From Ricinus communis (Eukaryota > Streptophyta > Magnoliopsida > Malpighiales > Euphorbiaceae), in contig NC_063258.1 of NCBI RefSeq assembly GCF_019578655.1, positions 4,137,283-4,201,282 on the forward strand: 64,000 nt of DNA, given 5' to 3'. A program made the position numbers and the translations under genes. Below are positions 1 through 11,700 of the stretch, in pieces. The notes below the pieces were generated by a model. It was given only the letters and a program-made list of their open reading frames with translations, was not told the DNA's origin and did not search any database. Every line of letters begins with the position of its first letter. Position 1 is the stretch's first letter.

Positions 1-3000
1 GATCGTGACACTAGATTGGTTTTATGAAACCATAAAATTGAGACTGTAAGATCCTAAAAATCCTGATTGAAACCTTAAACTCTAACTAAGATTCTAAAGC
101 CTCCCGAAATCCTAATCGAAACCCTAAAGACGCCAATTAAAGCCTAAAACCCTAACCGAGACCGTAAAATTTTGAAAGCCTTAAACCGAGATAAATAGAA
201 TACTAAAACCCTTGAAAAGCCTCATCATACCACGTGGACTAAGGCCTAGACCATGTGGACTAAGCTAAGTCCATATATGCTTAGCGAGGTCCACGTGAGG
301 TAAGCCTTGAGCTAAGCCCATGTGGGCTTTCGCTTAGCCCACATGGACTAATGCTCCAAAGGCAAATCTTTCTAGAAAATGGAAACCTATGAGGCATATT
401 CCCTTCTAGGGACACATACACTCATCCCATACACTCTCTAAAAATCCCAAAATCTATCCTTTACCATTAAAAATCTTCAAGGAATTCAAATGCGACAACA
501 CAACTTTCTAAAACCCTAAACATTTTCATATTTATTCATATTATTCTTCACCCATAAACCTTAGCTACTAATTTTTTTATTTTCACTCAAAAAAGAAGAA
601 AAGAGAAAAAGACTCACAAAACCTCTCCAGCAACCTCTCCCTCTTCTCATTTTCAAGAAGACATTAAAATACCCTGGAAAAGATCTTTCTTACCCATCTT
701 CAACTTCCATTCATCTTACACACTCCCTAAGTCCTTTCCCACTAAAGACCACATCGAAAAATGACTCAATAGAAATGAGACTCCTTTCATTCTTCTATTA
801 ATCTTGATCTTCTCCTAACCTAAATATTAAGATCATCATTCTAATCCACATAAGTCATCTCTCTTAAAACCATCCAAGATCTATTATCATATTCACGTTT
901 CTTATTTTATAAGTTCATCTTTCCTCTTAATGCCTTTTCTTCTTTCTCTTTACCAAAGATAGCACCTCGAAGGCCCAAACTCTAGAACTAACCTGTTTTG
1001 ATATTCATGTATCTTTATTTTATCATATTTTACGTGCATATTGTGTTTAATTGAATTTTGGTGGAAGGAAGCCATTAAAACAAAGCATGAAGCTTCTATG
1101 TGCTTACTCCACGCAGCCACATAGGATTCGCCAGCTCAGCAACCCTAGTTCAATCCCTAGTACAACTGCACTATCCCAACTTAGCCCTAAGCTAGGCTCG
1201 ATACAATGTTCAAGTCCACTAGTAAGTGAAGAATCCCAAAATGGACACACTGCTCAGTATAAGATAGAATGGTGCTCCCCAACAAATATGTAAGAAAGGA
1301 GCGCCCATACTGGTGCACCCCTGCATCACTCAGCGGCTGCTCGTTGGTGCCCACTGTCCCAATCCAATGAGTGTGCAATGACATTAGAACCACCTTCATC
1401 TAGAACTTGATGGTAAGCATGAAGCCTAGCATCTCAGATAGTCCACTCGTGTTCTAGGGGAATTAATAGTCAAATATAGAAGGGTCGCCATTAAAAGTAA
1501 TCCTGTAAAAGCGGTTTAGTATAGTGAGGTCACAACCATCTCTCCAAAGTGTAACTGGAAGGTATGCATCGTATCCGATCACTTCTCTATTAGCGCAATC
1601 ATCGTCATTGCGTCGTTCTGAATGCGTAGCGGATGCAGCACAGGGGCCAACTAGGAAAAGCCAAAATTGGCAACATGGGCCCTCACCTTCGATGGTAACT
1701 CGTCCTACCATATATAGGGAAAGGATAAGTTACTCGCCAAGCCATGCTGGGCAGTGAATAGCTGTAAGTCAAACACACTAAGCTAAGTCTTATTCTTTTC
1801 ATTTCATTTATTTTGTCCTATATATATCCTTAATATTGTAGTTATTTTATGTTCTTTTAAGTCCTAAGCATCATGTAATCTAATGTTATTCACATTTTTT
1901 TTAGCATGCAAAAAAAAATAAGCATAAAAAAATTTAAAAAAAATAAAAAGATAAAAAGATAAAAAGATAAAATAATAATAATAATAATAAATAAATAGTA
2001 AAAAAATCAAAACCACCAACCTTAGGATGATTTCAGAACACCTGATGTGTAGCCAAACACAAGTAGGGGAATATCGTACTCCTCCCCCATCACAACATAG
2101 TAGTCTAGACGATCGATTGTCACGACCGCCTAGGAAGTCGCACAGGGACTTTAAGAACACATGCCCTCTAATCAGCCATTCGAAAGTGTAAAGGTATACA
2201 AATTTTGACAGAGTCCTAAAACGGTTAGTCTTAGATGCCTACTAGCATTTTTTCTCACTCACAAATCACTCAAATTTCTAAAAGCAGAAAAAATAAGGCA
2301 AGTGATGTCATCTGACATCACTTGGCCTTTTTATAGGCCAAAAATCAGTCTAAGCCCATGGCTTAGGCTAAATGCATGACATTTCCACGTGGGTAAGCCC
2401 AAAATACAATAAATTTAGGGCTCTTTTTTAACCCCAAAACACAAAGAATTGAGGCAAATTTGCCTTTACAACTTCTAATTTACAGACAATGCAGCCTACA
2501 TGCATAAAATTTATTAGTCCCACTAACCCAAACCTAAGACGCTCGTCTTGAGACATTATTTCTTTGCAGGTAATTGCTTTGTTCAAATTCACAAAGCTCA
2601 TTCTCCAAAGCAAGGGGGCAAAAATGCCAGCGCTACAAACAAAATCAGTACATAAAATCAAAGTCCTTAAACAACAGCGAGATGGTGTCTCCTATAATAA
2701 GTGCAGATAGTGAGGTGGTGCCTCCTATTCTACCAACTTAATCAAAGTAGCGAGATGGTGTCTCCTATAGTTTCAACAAAATTGGCGAGATGGTGTGTCC
2801 CGTAATCAAAGCAAATAATAAGATGGTGCCTTCTATTTTGGGAGCAAGATGGTGTCTTCTCCATAGAGACTCATTTATCAATGCAGAAGTAAGATGGTGT
2901 CTCCTACAGTTCTAATAAAATCTGCGAGATGGTGTCACATGTAATCAAAGTAAATAGTAAGGTGGCGTTTTTCTATCTTGGGAGCAAGATGGTATCTTCC

Positions 3001-4620
3001 CTATAGGAGCTCATTTAACAACAGTGAAGTGGTACTTCTTGCCTCAACAAGAGTAACGAGAAAGTGTCTCCTATGACTTCAACAAAACTTGCAAGATGGT
3101 GTCTCTTGAGGAATATTTAAGGAACAAGATGGTGCCTTCTGCTTCACAAATTTAGAAAATGGAAAATAGCAAGATGGGGTCTCCCATAATAAAGCAGAAT
3201 TCTTTAAAATTATACACAGAGGCAAGATGGTGTCTTCCTCAAATAAGTCAAACTCTAGAAGAGAAAATCAAGCCAGTCATGTGATATTTAATCATTTTTA
3301 CTTTGATTCAAACTCATTTTTTTAAAAATTAATTCGCATTGTAAAACTAATTTCCAAGGAAATTTGTCTTCCAAAGCAGGGGGCAAACTATTATTACTTA
3401 ACTTTTGCTCATTCGTTACATACACCCAATGACGAGACTACGATAAGTCTGGTTGAGTGTACTTTAAGGAAAGAAAGAAAAGGCTCTAAAAGACACCAAA
3501 GGACGCCCGAAGTCTTGAAATGGATTGATGAAACCCTAAAATTGAGATTGTGAAACCTTAACTGAAACCTTAAACCCTAATCGAGACCGTAAAGCCTCCC
3601 AAAACCCTAATCGGAACCTTAGAGACTCTAATTAAAGCCTAAAACTCTAATCGGGACTTTAAAGCTCTATAAGCCTTAAATCAAGACAAATATAATACTA
3701 GAACCCTTGAAAAGCCTCATCATACCACGTGGACTAAGGCCTAGACCACGTGGCCTAAACTAAGTCTATGTGGGCTTAGCAAGATCCATGTAGGCTAAGC
3801 CTTGAGGTAAGCCCACGTGGGGTAAAGCTAAGCCCATGCAGGCTTTTGATTAGTCCATGTGGACTAATGCTCTAGTGGGCAATCTTCATAGAAAATGGAA
3901 ACCTATGAGGCATATTCCCTCCTAGGGAGATATACACTCATCCTATACACACTCTAAAAATCTCAAAATTTATCATTTACCATTAAAATCTTTAACCAAT
4001 TAAAATGCAATAATACGACTTCCCAGAACCCTAAAAATATTTTTATTTATTCATATTATTCTCTACCCATAAACTTTAGCGACCATTTTTTTTATTTTCA
4101 CTTAAAAACAGAAGAAAAGAGAAAAAGAATCACAAAACCTCTCCAGCAACCTCTCTCTCTTCTCATTCTTACCCATCTTCAACCCCTATTCATCTTTCAC
4201 ACACCCTAAGTCCTTTTCCACCAAAGGACCACACTAAAAAAGGACTCAATAGGAATGAAACTCCTCTCATTTTTCCATTAATCCTGGTTTTCTCCTAACC
4301 TAAATATCAAGATCATCATTTTAACCCACGTAAGCCATCTCTCCTAAAACCATCCAAGACCCATTATCATACTCATGTTTCTTATTTTGTAGTTTCATCA
4401 TCTATCATCTTTTTTAACAATATTTGAAGTCCTTTTGGTGCCTAAAGAGCCTAAAAGGATTATTTTATCTTAACGCCCATCATTTTACCTTCTTTCACCA
4501 AAGGTAGCACCCTGAGGGCCCATACTGTGCAACTAACTTGTTTTGATATTTATTTATCTTTATTTTATCATATTTCACATGCGTATTGTGTTCAAAATTG
4601 GATTTTGTAAAAATACATTA
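1..4620 (+). mobile_element. Decayed non-autonomous LTR retrotransposon, 5' LTR cut by the window edge
   Basis: Two diverged direct copies can be aligned by eye. Bases 1 to about 1062 match about 3510 to 4605, for example the block CATCATACCACGTGGACTAA at 223 and again near 3719, and the shared tail TATCATATTT(T/C)AC near 1021 and 4566. I read these as LTRs. The polypurine-like tract CCAAAGCAGGGGGCAAAC near 3372 sits where a 3' LTR should begin on the + strand. A second, similar tract lies near 2606. The interior has no long coding frame and no gag or pol motif I can recognise, so this looks like a large non-autonomous derivative. The tract resembles that of Tat/Ogre-type gypsy elements, but the family call is inference. 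I could not find a primer-binding site after the first LTR. Confidence 0.55.
2680..3240 (+). repeat. Degenerate tandem repeat AGATGGTGTCTCCT with a ~140-bp higher-order period
   Basis: About sixteen degenerate copies of (A/G)AGATGGTGTCTYCTAT occur, spaced roughly 30 to 45 bp. Four consecutive units form a larger block that repeats: the unit beginning near 2751 returns near 2891, with matching inter-unit text such as TAATCAAAG(C/T)AAATA and TTGGGAGCAAGATGGT. The array lies inside the LTR element just upstream of its polypurine-like tract. That position is common for 3' untranslated tandem arrays in Tat-lineage elements. No function is evident. Confidence 0.75.
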
Positions 4621-4639
4621 AGAACTCGCAAAACACAAA

Positions 4640-5345
4640 AAAGTAGGGCAAAAAGGTGTAGAGCCGATCGGCTGTAGGGCATCTAGGCTAGCTTTTTTTA
4701 TTTTCTGTGTATTCCTCATATCCCAGATCCGATTTTAATATGCACAAAAGATAGAAAAATGATTAGAATATAAAAGAAATAAAATAAAAAAGAAATAAAA
4801 ATAGCAAATAACAATTGATTAAGCCATAAAACCTAAAAACTAATACAAAACCCTAAAAATTGAATACATAGTAAACAAAAATGATAGATTAATCATATAA
4901 ACCTAATTAATTAATTTGCTTACAAAATCATAATGAGAAAAATCCTATGCATGTAATTAATCAGATTCTAAAATCCTAATGCTGGCATATTATCAAATTT
5001 CAAAACCCTAATGTTTTTTTATCAGATTCCACAACTCAATAAATCAATAACATGCAGATCAATAGGAAACCTTAATCTAATCATATTAATCATAAAAATA
5101 AAATAATAAAAAGTAACTTTAAGCATTTTTCAAAGAAAATCCTAAAGAAACTAATAATCTTAGATTTTTCTAAAAATAAATTGATAAATATCTAATATTA
5201 ATTTTTTAAAATTTGAATAAATATCATTAAATATCTATGATTATCGTCAATAACCTTCTAGAATTGGTATATGGACGTAAAAGGTCACAAAAAAATGACG
5301 TCGAAGGAAAAAATCATAATCAACACTGTGTAGAGTGTATCGGCT
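4640..5345. repeat. AT-rich TE-like segment with CCGATCGG palindromes
   Basis: This AT-rich stretch between the decayed LTR element and the CAMTA promoter has no coding frame. It carries GTGTAGAGCCGATCGGCT near 4655 and a degenerate relative, GTGTAGAGTGTATCGGCTCT, near 5328. The same motif occurs at 37742 within LTR-like sequence of another element in this window. I therefore take the segment to be retroelement-derived, but this is weak evidence. Confidence 0.35.
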
Positions 5346-5382
5346 CTGATTTTTGAAGAAAGAGAAAGGAAAGTGGAAAAGA

Positions 5383-5388
5383 CCGCGT
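5383..5388. promoter_or_regulatory. CGCG box (CCGCGT) upstream of the CAMTA gene
   Basis: CCGCGT fits the vCGCGb core bound by CG-1 domains of CAMTA proteins. It lies 365 bp upstream of the CAMTA start codon in a sequence where CG-rich hexamers are rare. Whether it is used, and whether the gene controls itself, is inference; no TATA box was assigned here. Confidence 0.3.
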
Positions 5389-5599
5389 ACTCTCAAACTT
5401 TATTTCATCTCTTTCTGTCTGAGTGCCACATGTCACTAACCCATTTACCCTTCAAAATCAGACAGACTTTCCTTAACAGTTTCTTAGTTCACACCTTGAC
5501 ATAGAAACTCGAACACCAAAAAAATGTCATAATAATAAAATCAACTGTTATATTATATTTATATGTAAATTAAAAATTAATAAAAACCCAAATCTTAAA

Positions 5600-5752
5600 A
5601 CCCAAAAAAAAAAAAAAAAATATCTTTCGTTCTCTCTCGCTGACTGCCCAGCATCGTTCAAATAAGGAAGCTGACTCTTCTTCTCTTACTCAAAATATAA
5701 GTCTTCCTTGTGTTTGAATCCATAGATCAATTAATCTTTGATTTGCTTTCTC
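5600..5752 (+). promoter_or_regulatory. CAMTA 5' untranslated leader, approximate
   Basis: A poly(A) run near 5608-5623 is followed by a CT-rich stretch (TTCGTTCTCTCTCGCTG) and short text leading to the ATG at 5753. Such CT-rich leaders are common in plant genes. The transcription start cannot be fixed from sequence. No in-frame ATG lies between this stretch and the chosen start, and the chosen start reproduces the conserved MADRGS N-terminus. Confidence 0.35.
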
Positions 5753-8700
5753 ATGGCTGATCGTGGATCGTACGGACTGGGTCCTCGATTAGGTCAGTTT
5801 CTTTTTCTTTTTGTTGTTTTTGAAGTCACTTTCTTAAATTGTTCCTTTTTTCGTGTGGATTTTGGATCTAATTTTTATTTCTTCTAGGTCTTTTGCTGTG
5901 AAGTTTCGCAATTAGGTTTTTTTATTTGATTCATGGCTTGTTTGGAATTTCTCTCGAAACTGTTTGTCGTTTTGATTCCTGACTTGACCTAAAGTGGTAA
6001 CTGAAAATAGCATTTTGTAATTATCTGTATGCGAAATATGGAGGCATTAGCTTTAATTTCCCAGCTGATTCTGTTTGTTTATTTATTTAGATTTTTGGAT
6101 AAGTTGTCTTATCTCCGGGATAGAACTAGAGCATATAGGATGGGTTAATGGAAGATTAGATGTTATAGAGATACGATTAAGAATTAAAACGGGTTAAAAA
6201 TGAAAAAAAAAAAAAAAGAAGAATTTTTTTATTTGGAACTTTTTTCTTTAAGTTATGGGAATGAGAATGTGTGACAAGTAATTTTCTAGCTTCTAGTTGT
6301 GTCTCTTAGGTTCCTAAATTTAGTCTATATGGATCCTGCAAGTCAGAGCATGGTTTGCTGTTGCCATTGGATGATTGTTATTTTGCAGTTTCTTGAATCC
6401 GAAATGATTCATTATTGGAAATAGTTGAATATGTTGTGTTTTTGGGGTTTGGCATGATCTAGTTGTATTGGCCTTCCAATGGACAATTTGTAATTCTGCT
6501 TGTTGTTGAGGTAGGTTCTAGCTCAGGCATTAGATTTGTTAGTGTTATTGTTGAGGTGTGTGGGCTTTGTATCTCCTGCTTTCTTGTAACTACATGAGCC
6601 TAAGGAGGGGTCTTCCAAAAAATAACAAGGAGATCATGATTTGTGTCTTAATATTATTAGCAACTGGCAAGTAGAACATATATCTTTTAGTTTCTAACTT
6701 TTTACTATTACTATACTGCCAGAAAAATTATTGCCTAGTTAATGCACAGGGCATAAATTGAAGTTACTGCTGGCTTAATCATTATGGTTTGCATTTGTTT
6801 CAGCATTTCACTTGAATTTCCTTTTCAACTTCTCTTACATTTTGCTACTTATATTCATACATACATTGCATTGATTGATGATCCTCTTTTTCTTTTTCTT
6901 CCAACGCGCAGATATCCAGCAATTGTTTTTAGAGGCACAACATCGATGGTTGCGGCCTGCTGAGATTTGTGAAATTCTTCGTAATTATCAAAAGTTCCAT
7001 ATTTCTTCGGAACCTCCAAGCAGACCACCAAGTACAATTTCTGAAAGCCTGAAACCCATATGAAATATATCGAACTCTAGGATTTTTTTAAGTTTCTCTA
7101 GCTTCTTGACAGTTTTATTTGAGAGAGAAGGAGTTGGATGTCTCTATATGATTATTACTGAAATCTTGCTCTGTTACACGATGGAAATTTTTTTAGTCAA
7201 GATTCACAAATTTGTTAATTTATCATTGCCACTTTTTGCTGTTTCTATTATGATCCATCTCTTGTATGTTATGTGGTGGCATTTCTGCATTTCATCTTGT
7301 TGAGTCTCGTATCAATTCGTTTTGCCGAAGAAAAAGAAAAAGAAGAACTGCACAAGAAGTGGCATGAGTGATTGCGAGGTCTTGTTGTATCAACATAAAT
7401 TGATTTCTGGACATGCTGGGGTTCTCTAGATTATGTGAATTATCTTTCTTAAGTATTTCTATAGGGAACTTGTGCTGGGTTGATCCCATGGTTTTCAATA
7501 ATGATGATACGTTATTTATCGCCCGTTTCTTAATGGGATTTTGACCTCCCAATTTGTTATTTATACATGAAGGGATTTGGGAACAATTTAGCTTCCTTTT
7601 ATTTTTCAAACTCTATCTATATATTCTTTAACTCTATTCCTTCTTTTTATTATTCCTAAATTTATAGGGAGTCTGTACTAGAGAGTCTTTAGCCAATATA
7701 TTTCTAAATTTACCCATTTGATAGTTTTGTGTCAGTACAGTCCAATGGTGTTGCACTTAATGTGATACTGATACAATTCAGAATCTGTTATTTAATACAC
7801 TGGGTCATGACTATTTTACATCTTAATTGTATGCTATAGAATTTAGCTATGGTTGCTATGCCATCCAATAGTATCGCATTGTCTGGATTTTGGCTGCCTC
7901 TGTTGCATTTACTGTGCTCACTAAATTATTATTGTATCTTGGAGAAGATGACTTTGTAAGATTTATCACAGTTTTCAGATTCACAGATTGTGCTCTTTTT
8001 CTTTTTTTTTTTTCCAATGTGCTTGCAGACTGATTGAAGTTACGGTAATTGCAGAAAAATAATTTGTACTGTTCATGTGGCTGTTCATAGTTCTTACGTG
8101 ATTTGGTCTCCTTTGCTGCATTTTTTTCTAAAATTTATTATTTGTTCTTTGAACAGATTTGTACCTTTTTTTTTGGTACTCAACTCAACTAAGCCTTAAT
8201 CTCAAGTTAATTAGGATTAGTTAGATGGATTCTCTTTCTTCACTGTAAACGATTGTGCTACATATTCAGAAAGATGCAAGGCCACTAGATCATCTTGTGC
8301 TAGCTTTTGCTTTCTCTTTGTAACAAATTTAAAAGGACTATAGACATTGGGTTAAAGCAAATATTGTCAATAGTGACAGATAAAGAAGGTGATTTTCCTT
8401 TTTTATTTTTTAGGCATTTGTTGCTACTGCTATTTTCATACTCTTTTTCTTTTTCTTTTTTTTTTTGTTTTTCATTCATTTGCTAGTCTTTTGTAGTACT
8501 ATCACATGCATGCTTGTGCATGCGCATAAACCAAATAAATAATACTTTATCTTTAAATACTCATTGTCATTTGCATTCAATATTTTAGGTTGAAATAATT
8601 GAAATTTTAAATTTAGTGTCGTAATGGCTTTAACACATTTTCTGGCAGGTGGTTCTCTTTTTCTTTTTGATCGGAAGGTTTTGAGGTACTTTAGAAAAGA

Positions 8701-11700
8701 TGGACATAATTGGAGGAAAAAAAAGGATGGAAAGACAGTAAGGGAAGCTCATGAGAAGCTGAAGGTAGGTTTGCCAATCGCCTTTGCTTGTATTTCAATT
8801 GTGCATGCATGATGAAGAGGACTGAACAATCTTTCTGCAGCACTTCTTTTACGCTGCTTAGTTGTGTAATAATTTTGTATGTATGAGTTCTATTTCTTGA
8901 TTTGAGGTTTGTTTATGAAAAGTTTGTTTGTACAATTCTGAAATGCAACATTCTTCAAGCAATTATAGGTTGGAAGTGTTGATGTATTACACTGTTATTA
9001 TGCCCATGGTGAAGAGAATGAGAGCTTTCAAAGGCGCAGTTATTGGATGCTTGAACAGTAAGTATGAACTGATTTCTGATTTGGTGTTTTTAACTGGATT
9101 TATTAGAAATCAGCAGCTTATTGCCTTTGATTCCTTGGGAGGCTGTCAATGTTATCATATAATCTTTAGAGTTTATAACAAGCTTATGTTCTATAATACA
9201 TAAGACTCGATTAATTAAGTGCCAAAGATCTGCTTTATATCCTTCTATTTTCTCCAATCTTGGATCATATCTTTAATTAATTTGCCAAGAAATTGAGAGC
9301 TGAGTAGTTCATTTGTATGTATAATTGCATAGGCTTGTTTTACCATGATTGAGTAGATAAAAGTTGGAAAAGGGTTTCTTGGTCATTGTCAAAATCCAGT
9401 TTTATTTAGACAACATTGTCAAATGATTTTAGTGTCTTTTTTTTGCATCTTTGCTAAATAAAGACCAATTGCTGATGTCACGCACAAGATTGCTCACAGG
9501 AAATTAACAAATAGCTGCCTTCTGTAATTTTACTCTGTTGTCTAGCTGAGATTTTGGATATTTGGTAGGAAGGGGGACCTTGTATGTTATATTCATAAAA
9601 CGCTTTATAGCAATTTAATTGCTACGCCAAATTTTAAGAAAAGAAATAATTACTGAATAGAGAATGTTGACAAAAGAAAAAGATTGTAAAAGTAAAATAC
9701 TACTCCAGTGCACTGAAATGTGGAAGAAAAACACCTAGGAGAAAAGGAACGTGAAGAAAAAGGAAACAGAGGGCTTTAGGTACTGAACTTTGTACAATTT
9801 TGTAGTTGCAAAAAGGAAAAAGAGCCTAAAGAGGGAAAACTGACACAGGGAAGAAATTATCCATTAAAATGAAGATGTCAAAACTGTTTCAACAGTCCAT
9901 TTCATCCTTTGATATAGCATTTGAGCGACAGTGCTACAGCTCTTCACATAAAAATACCCATAGGAGAACCAAAGTTAGAAAGAATTCCCATAGATGTATC
10001 TATAAGTATTTCAATGCTTGTGCCAAATGGACGATCTTTTTTCGACAATGATTTTAATTGACACACATAATTCTAGTGCTGCCTTTTGTGTTTGGTATAG
10101 GCAGGCGCATTGCTGGTTTGGTAGTTCCAGATTTAACAAGTAAATTAATAAAATAAATGGACTCTTCTTCCTACAAAAGCCTTGGTTCATAATATTAGGA
10201 AATCTTTTGCCATTATTCAGAGTTATAATCCAAAGCTAGGATATGAATTTATGGGCATGTTTACTCCTGCTGTGTCTCAAGTCCTCAACTCCGCTGACAA
10301 AACTGCCTAGTTGAACTTTGGTAGATAGGAAAGGAAACTTTCTTAATCATATATAAATCCACTAAGCATAGTCAATGCAAAGGACAAGAAGCCTCTGGGA
10401 TTACATGAAGGAGTTGTTAATGGAAGACACTAAATATGCACTGCCACAAATGCAAAATGAGTTGTTTCATCGTTATTTTTTTCAGATTTCAGCTTTCAAC
10501 TTCATAAATTGTAATAGAATTAAGTGGCAGATTGAGTAACATTGGCAGTTGTTTTAAGCTGTTAAGGTGTTGTTGACCTTTTCCTTTCCCTGTTTCGTTT
10601 TTTGGTTTTAGTGCCTTAAACTCTTCATTTCCCCTTCTTCTATGTAACTTTTGTACACAAAAGGTCTTATATTAAGTGGGACTAGGCCATCATATATATT
10701 GCATTCTTTCTGTGGCCATTTGTTTTACAAATATTATGTTTGTTTTTCATAGTTATAATATAACTATATCTTATGTTCTCTCAATGTCAATACTTGAAAT
10801 TCTGTGCATTAAATGCTTTCAATTACTTATCGTAAATTCATAATATGTGTTCTTGAATTAGAGTTCATGAATTTTTTTCGTCAAAACCCTTATAGATCTT
10901 TTGCTTTTTATTTTGCCCTCTTTCTCTTGGATTCTTATTAGTTTGTTGACTGCTGCAGGGACCTGATGCATATAGTTTTTGTCCACTACTTAGAAGTCAA
11001 GGTAGTATAGTCTTTCTTGTTCTTTATTCTTAATTAATGTTCTAGTTATATAGCTTTGGGTTGCAGCATCCAACTCTGAAATATTTCTAGATATACTCGA
11101 AGGAAAAGAAAGAAATGGCTTGCAGATTGTTCTGTTAAAATTTCCTTTAGGGAATGCTACTGAGTCAAGGCTGGCCTATTCCTGGTCTACTAATAAATAA
11201 AAGCAATTGTCAACATTTTTGCATCAGGGTAACAGGACAAATAACAGTCCTTCAAACAGCCTAATTGCAAGTAGTAACAAAGAGCCTTCAGGAAATACAG
11301 ATTCTACAAGCCCAACTAGCACCCTTACATCATTTTGTGAAGACGCTGATTCAGGTATTTTCTGCCCAATATTTGTCAATGTTGGTCTCTTTTTTATTGT
11401 TATTTGTTAACGTCAACCTGGAGCTCAAGGTTTAGAGGACTTAGTATAGCATGAAGCGTAAGGTGTAGAATGCTATTTTTCTGGTCATTATATGGATTAG
11501 TTAGCCTGAGGGAAATAGTTGACACCTCCTGATAGGTGTTAATAGTGGTAATTCCATAACTAACATTTTTGGATGTGGGGATTTATGTTTGGATTTCATT
11601 CCTAGTGTCCTTGGGTGGCACCCCTTTTTGCTTATATCTTAGGCTCTTATTAATCACTTTTTGCTCACCCCATTCACCATTCGGGAAGAATTTGGGATGA

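Noticed and set aside
1..180. Scattered AACCCTAA text resembling the plant telomere repeat
   Set aside because: The units are irregular, broken by other sequence, and recur at 3520-3660 in the second LTR copy, so they belong to the retroelement and are not a telomere.
1051..2661. Several open frames of 70-98 codons on both strands
   Set aside because: They lie inside the decayed LTR element, have no protein-like motifs and overlap on opposite strands. The one at 1864-2160 crosses AT-rich low-complexity DNA.
7292..7609. Minus-strand frame of 105 codons in CAMTA intron 2
   Set aside because: It has no recognisable domain and lies wholly in intron sequence whose boundaries are fixed by the CG-1 domain exons.
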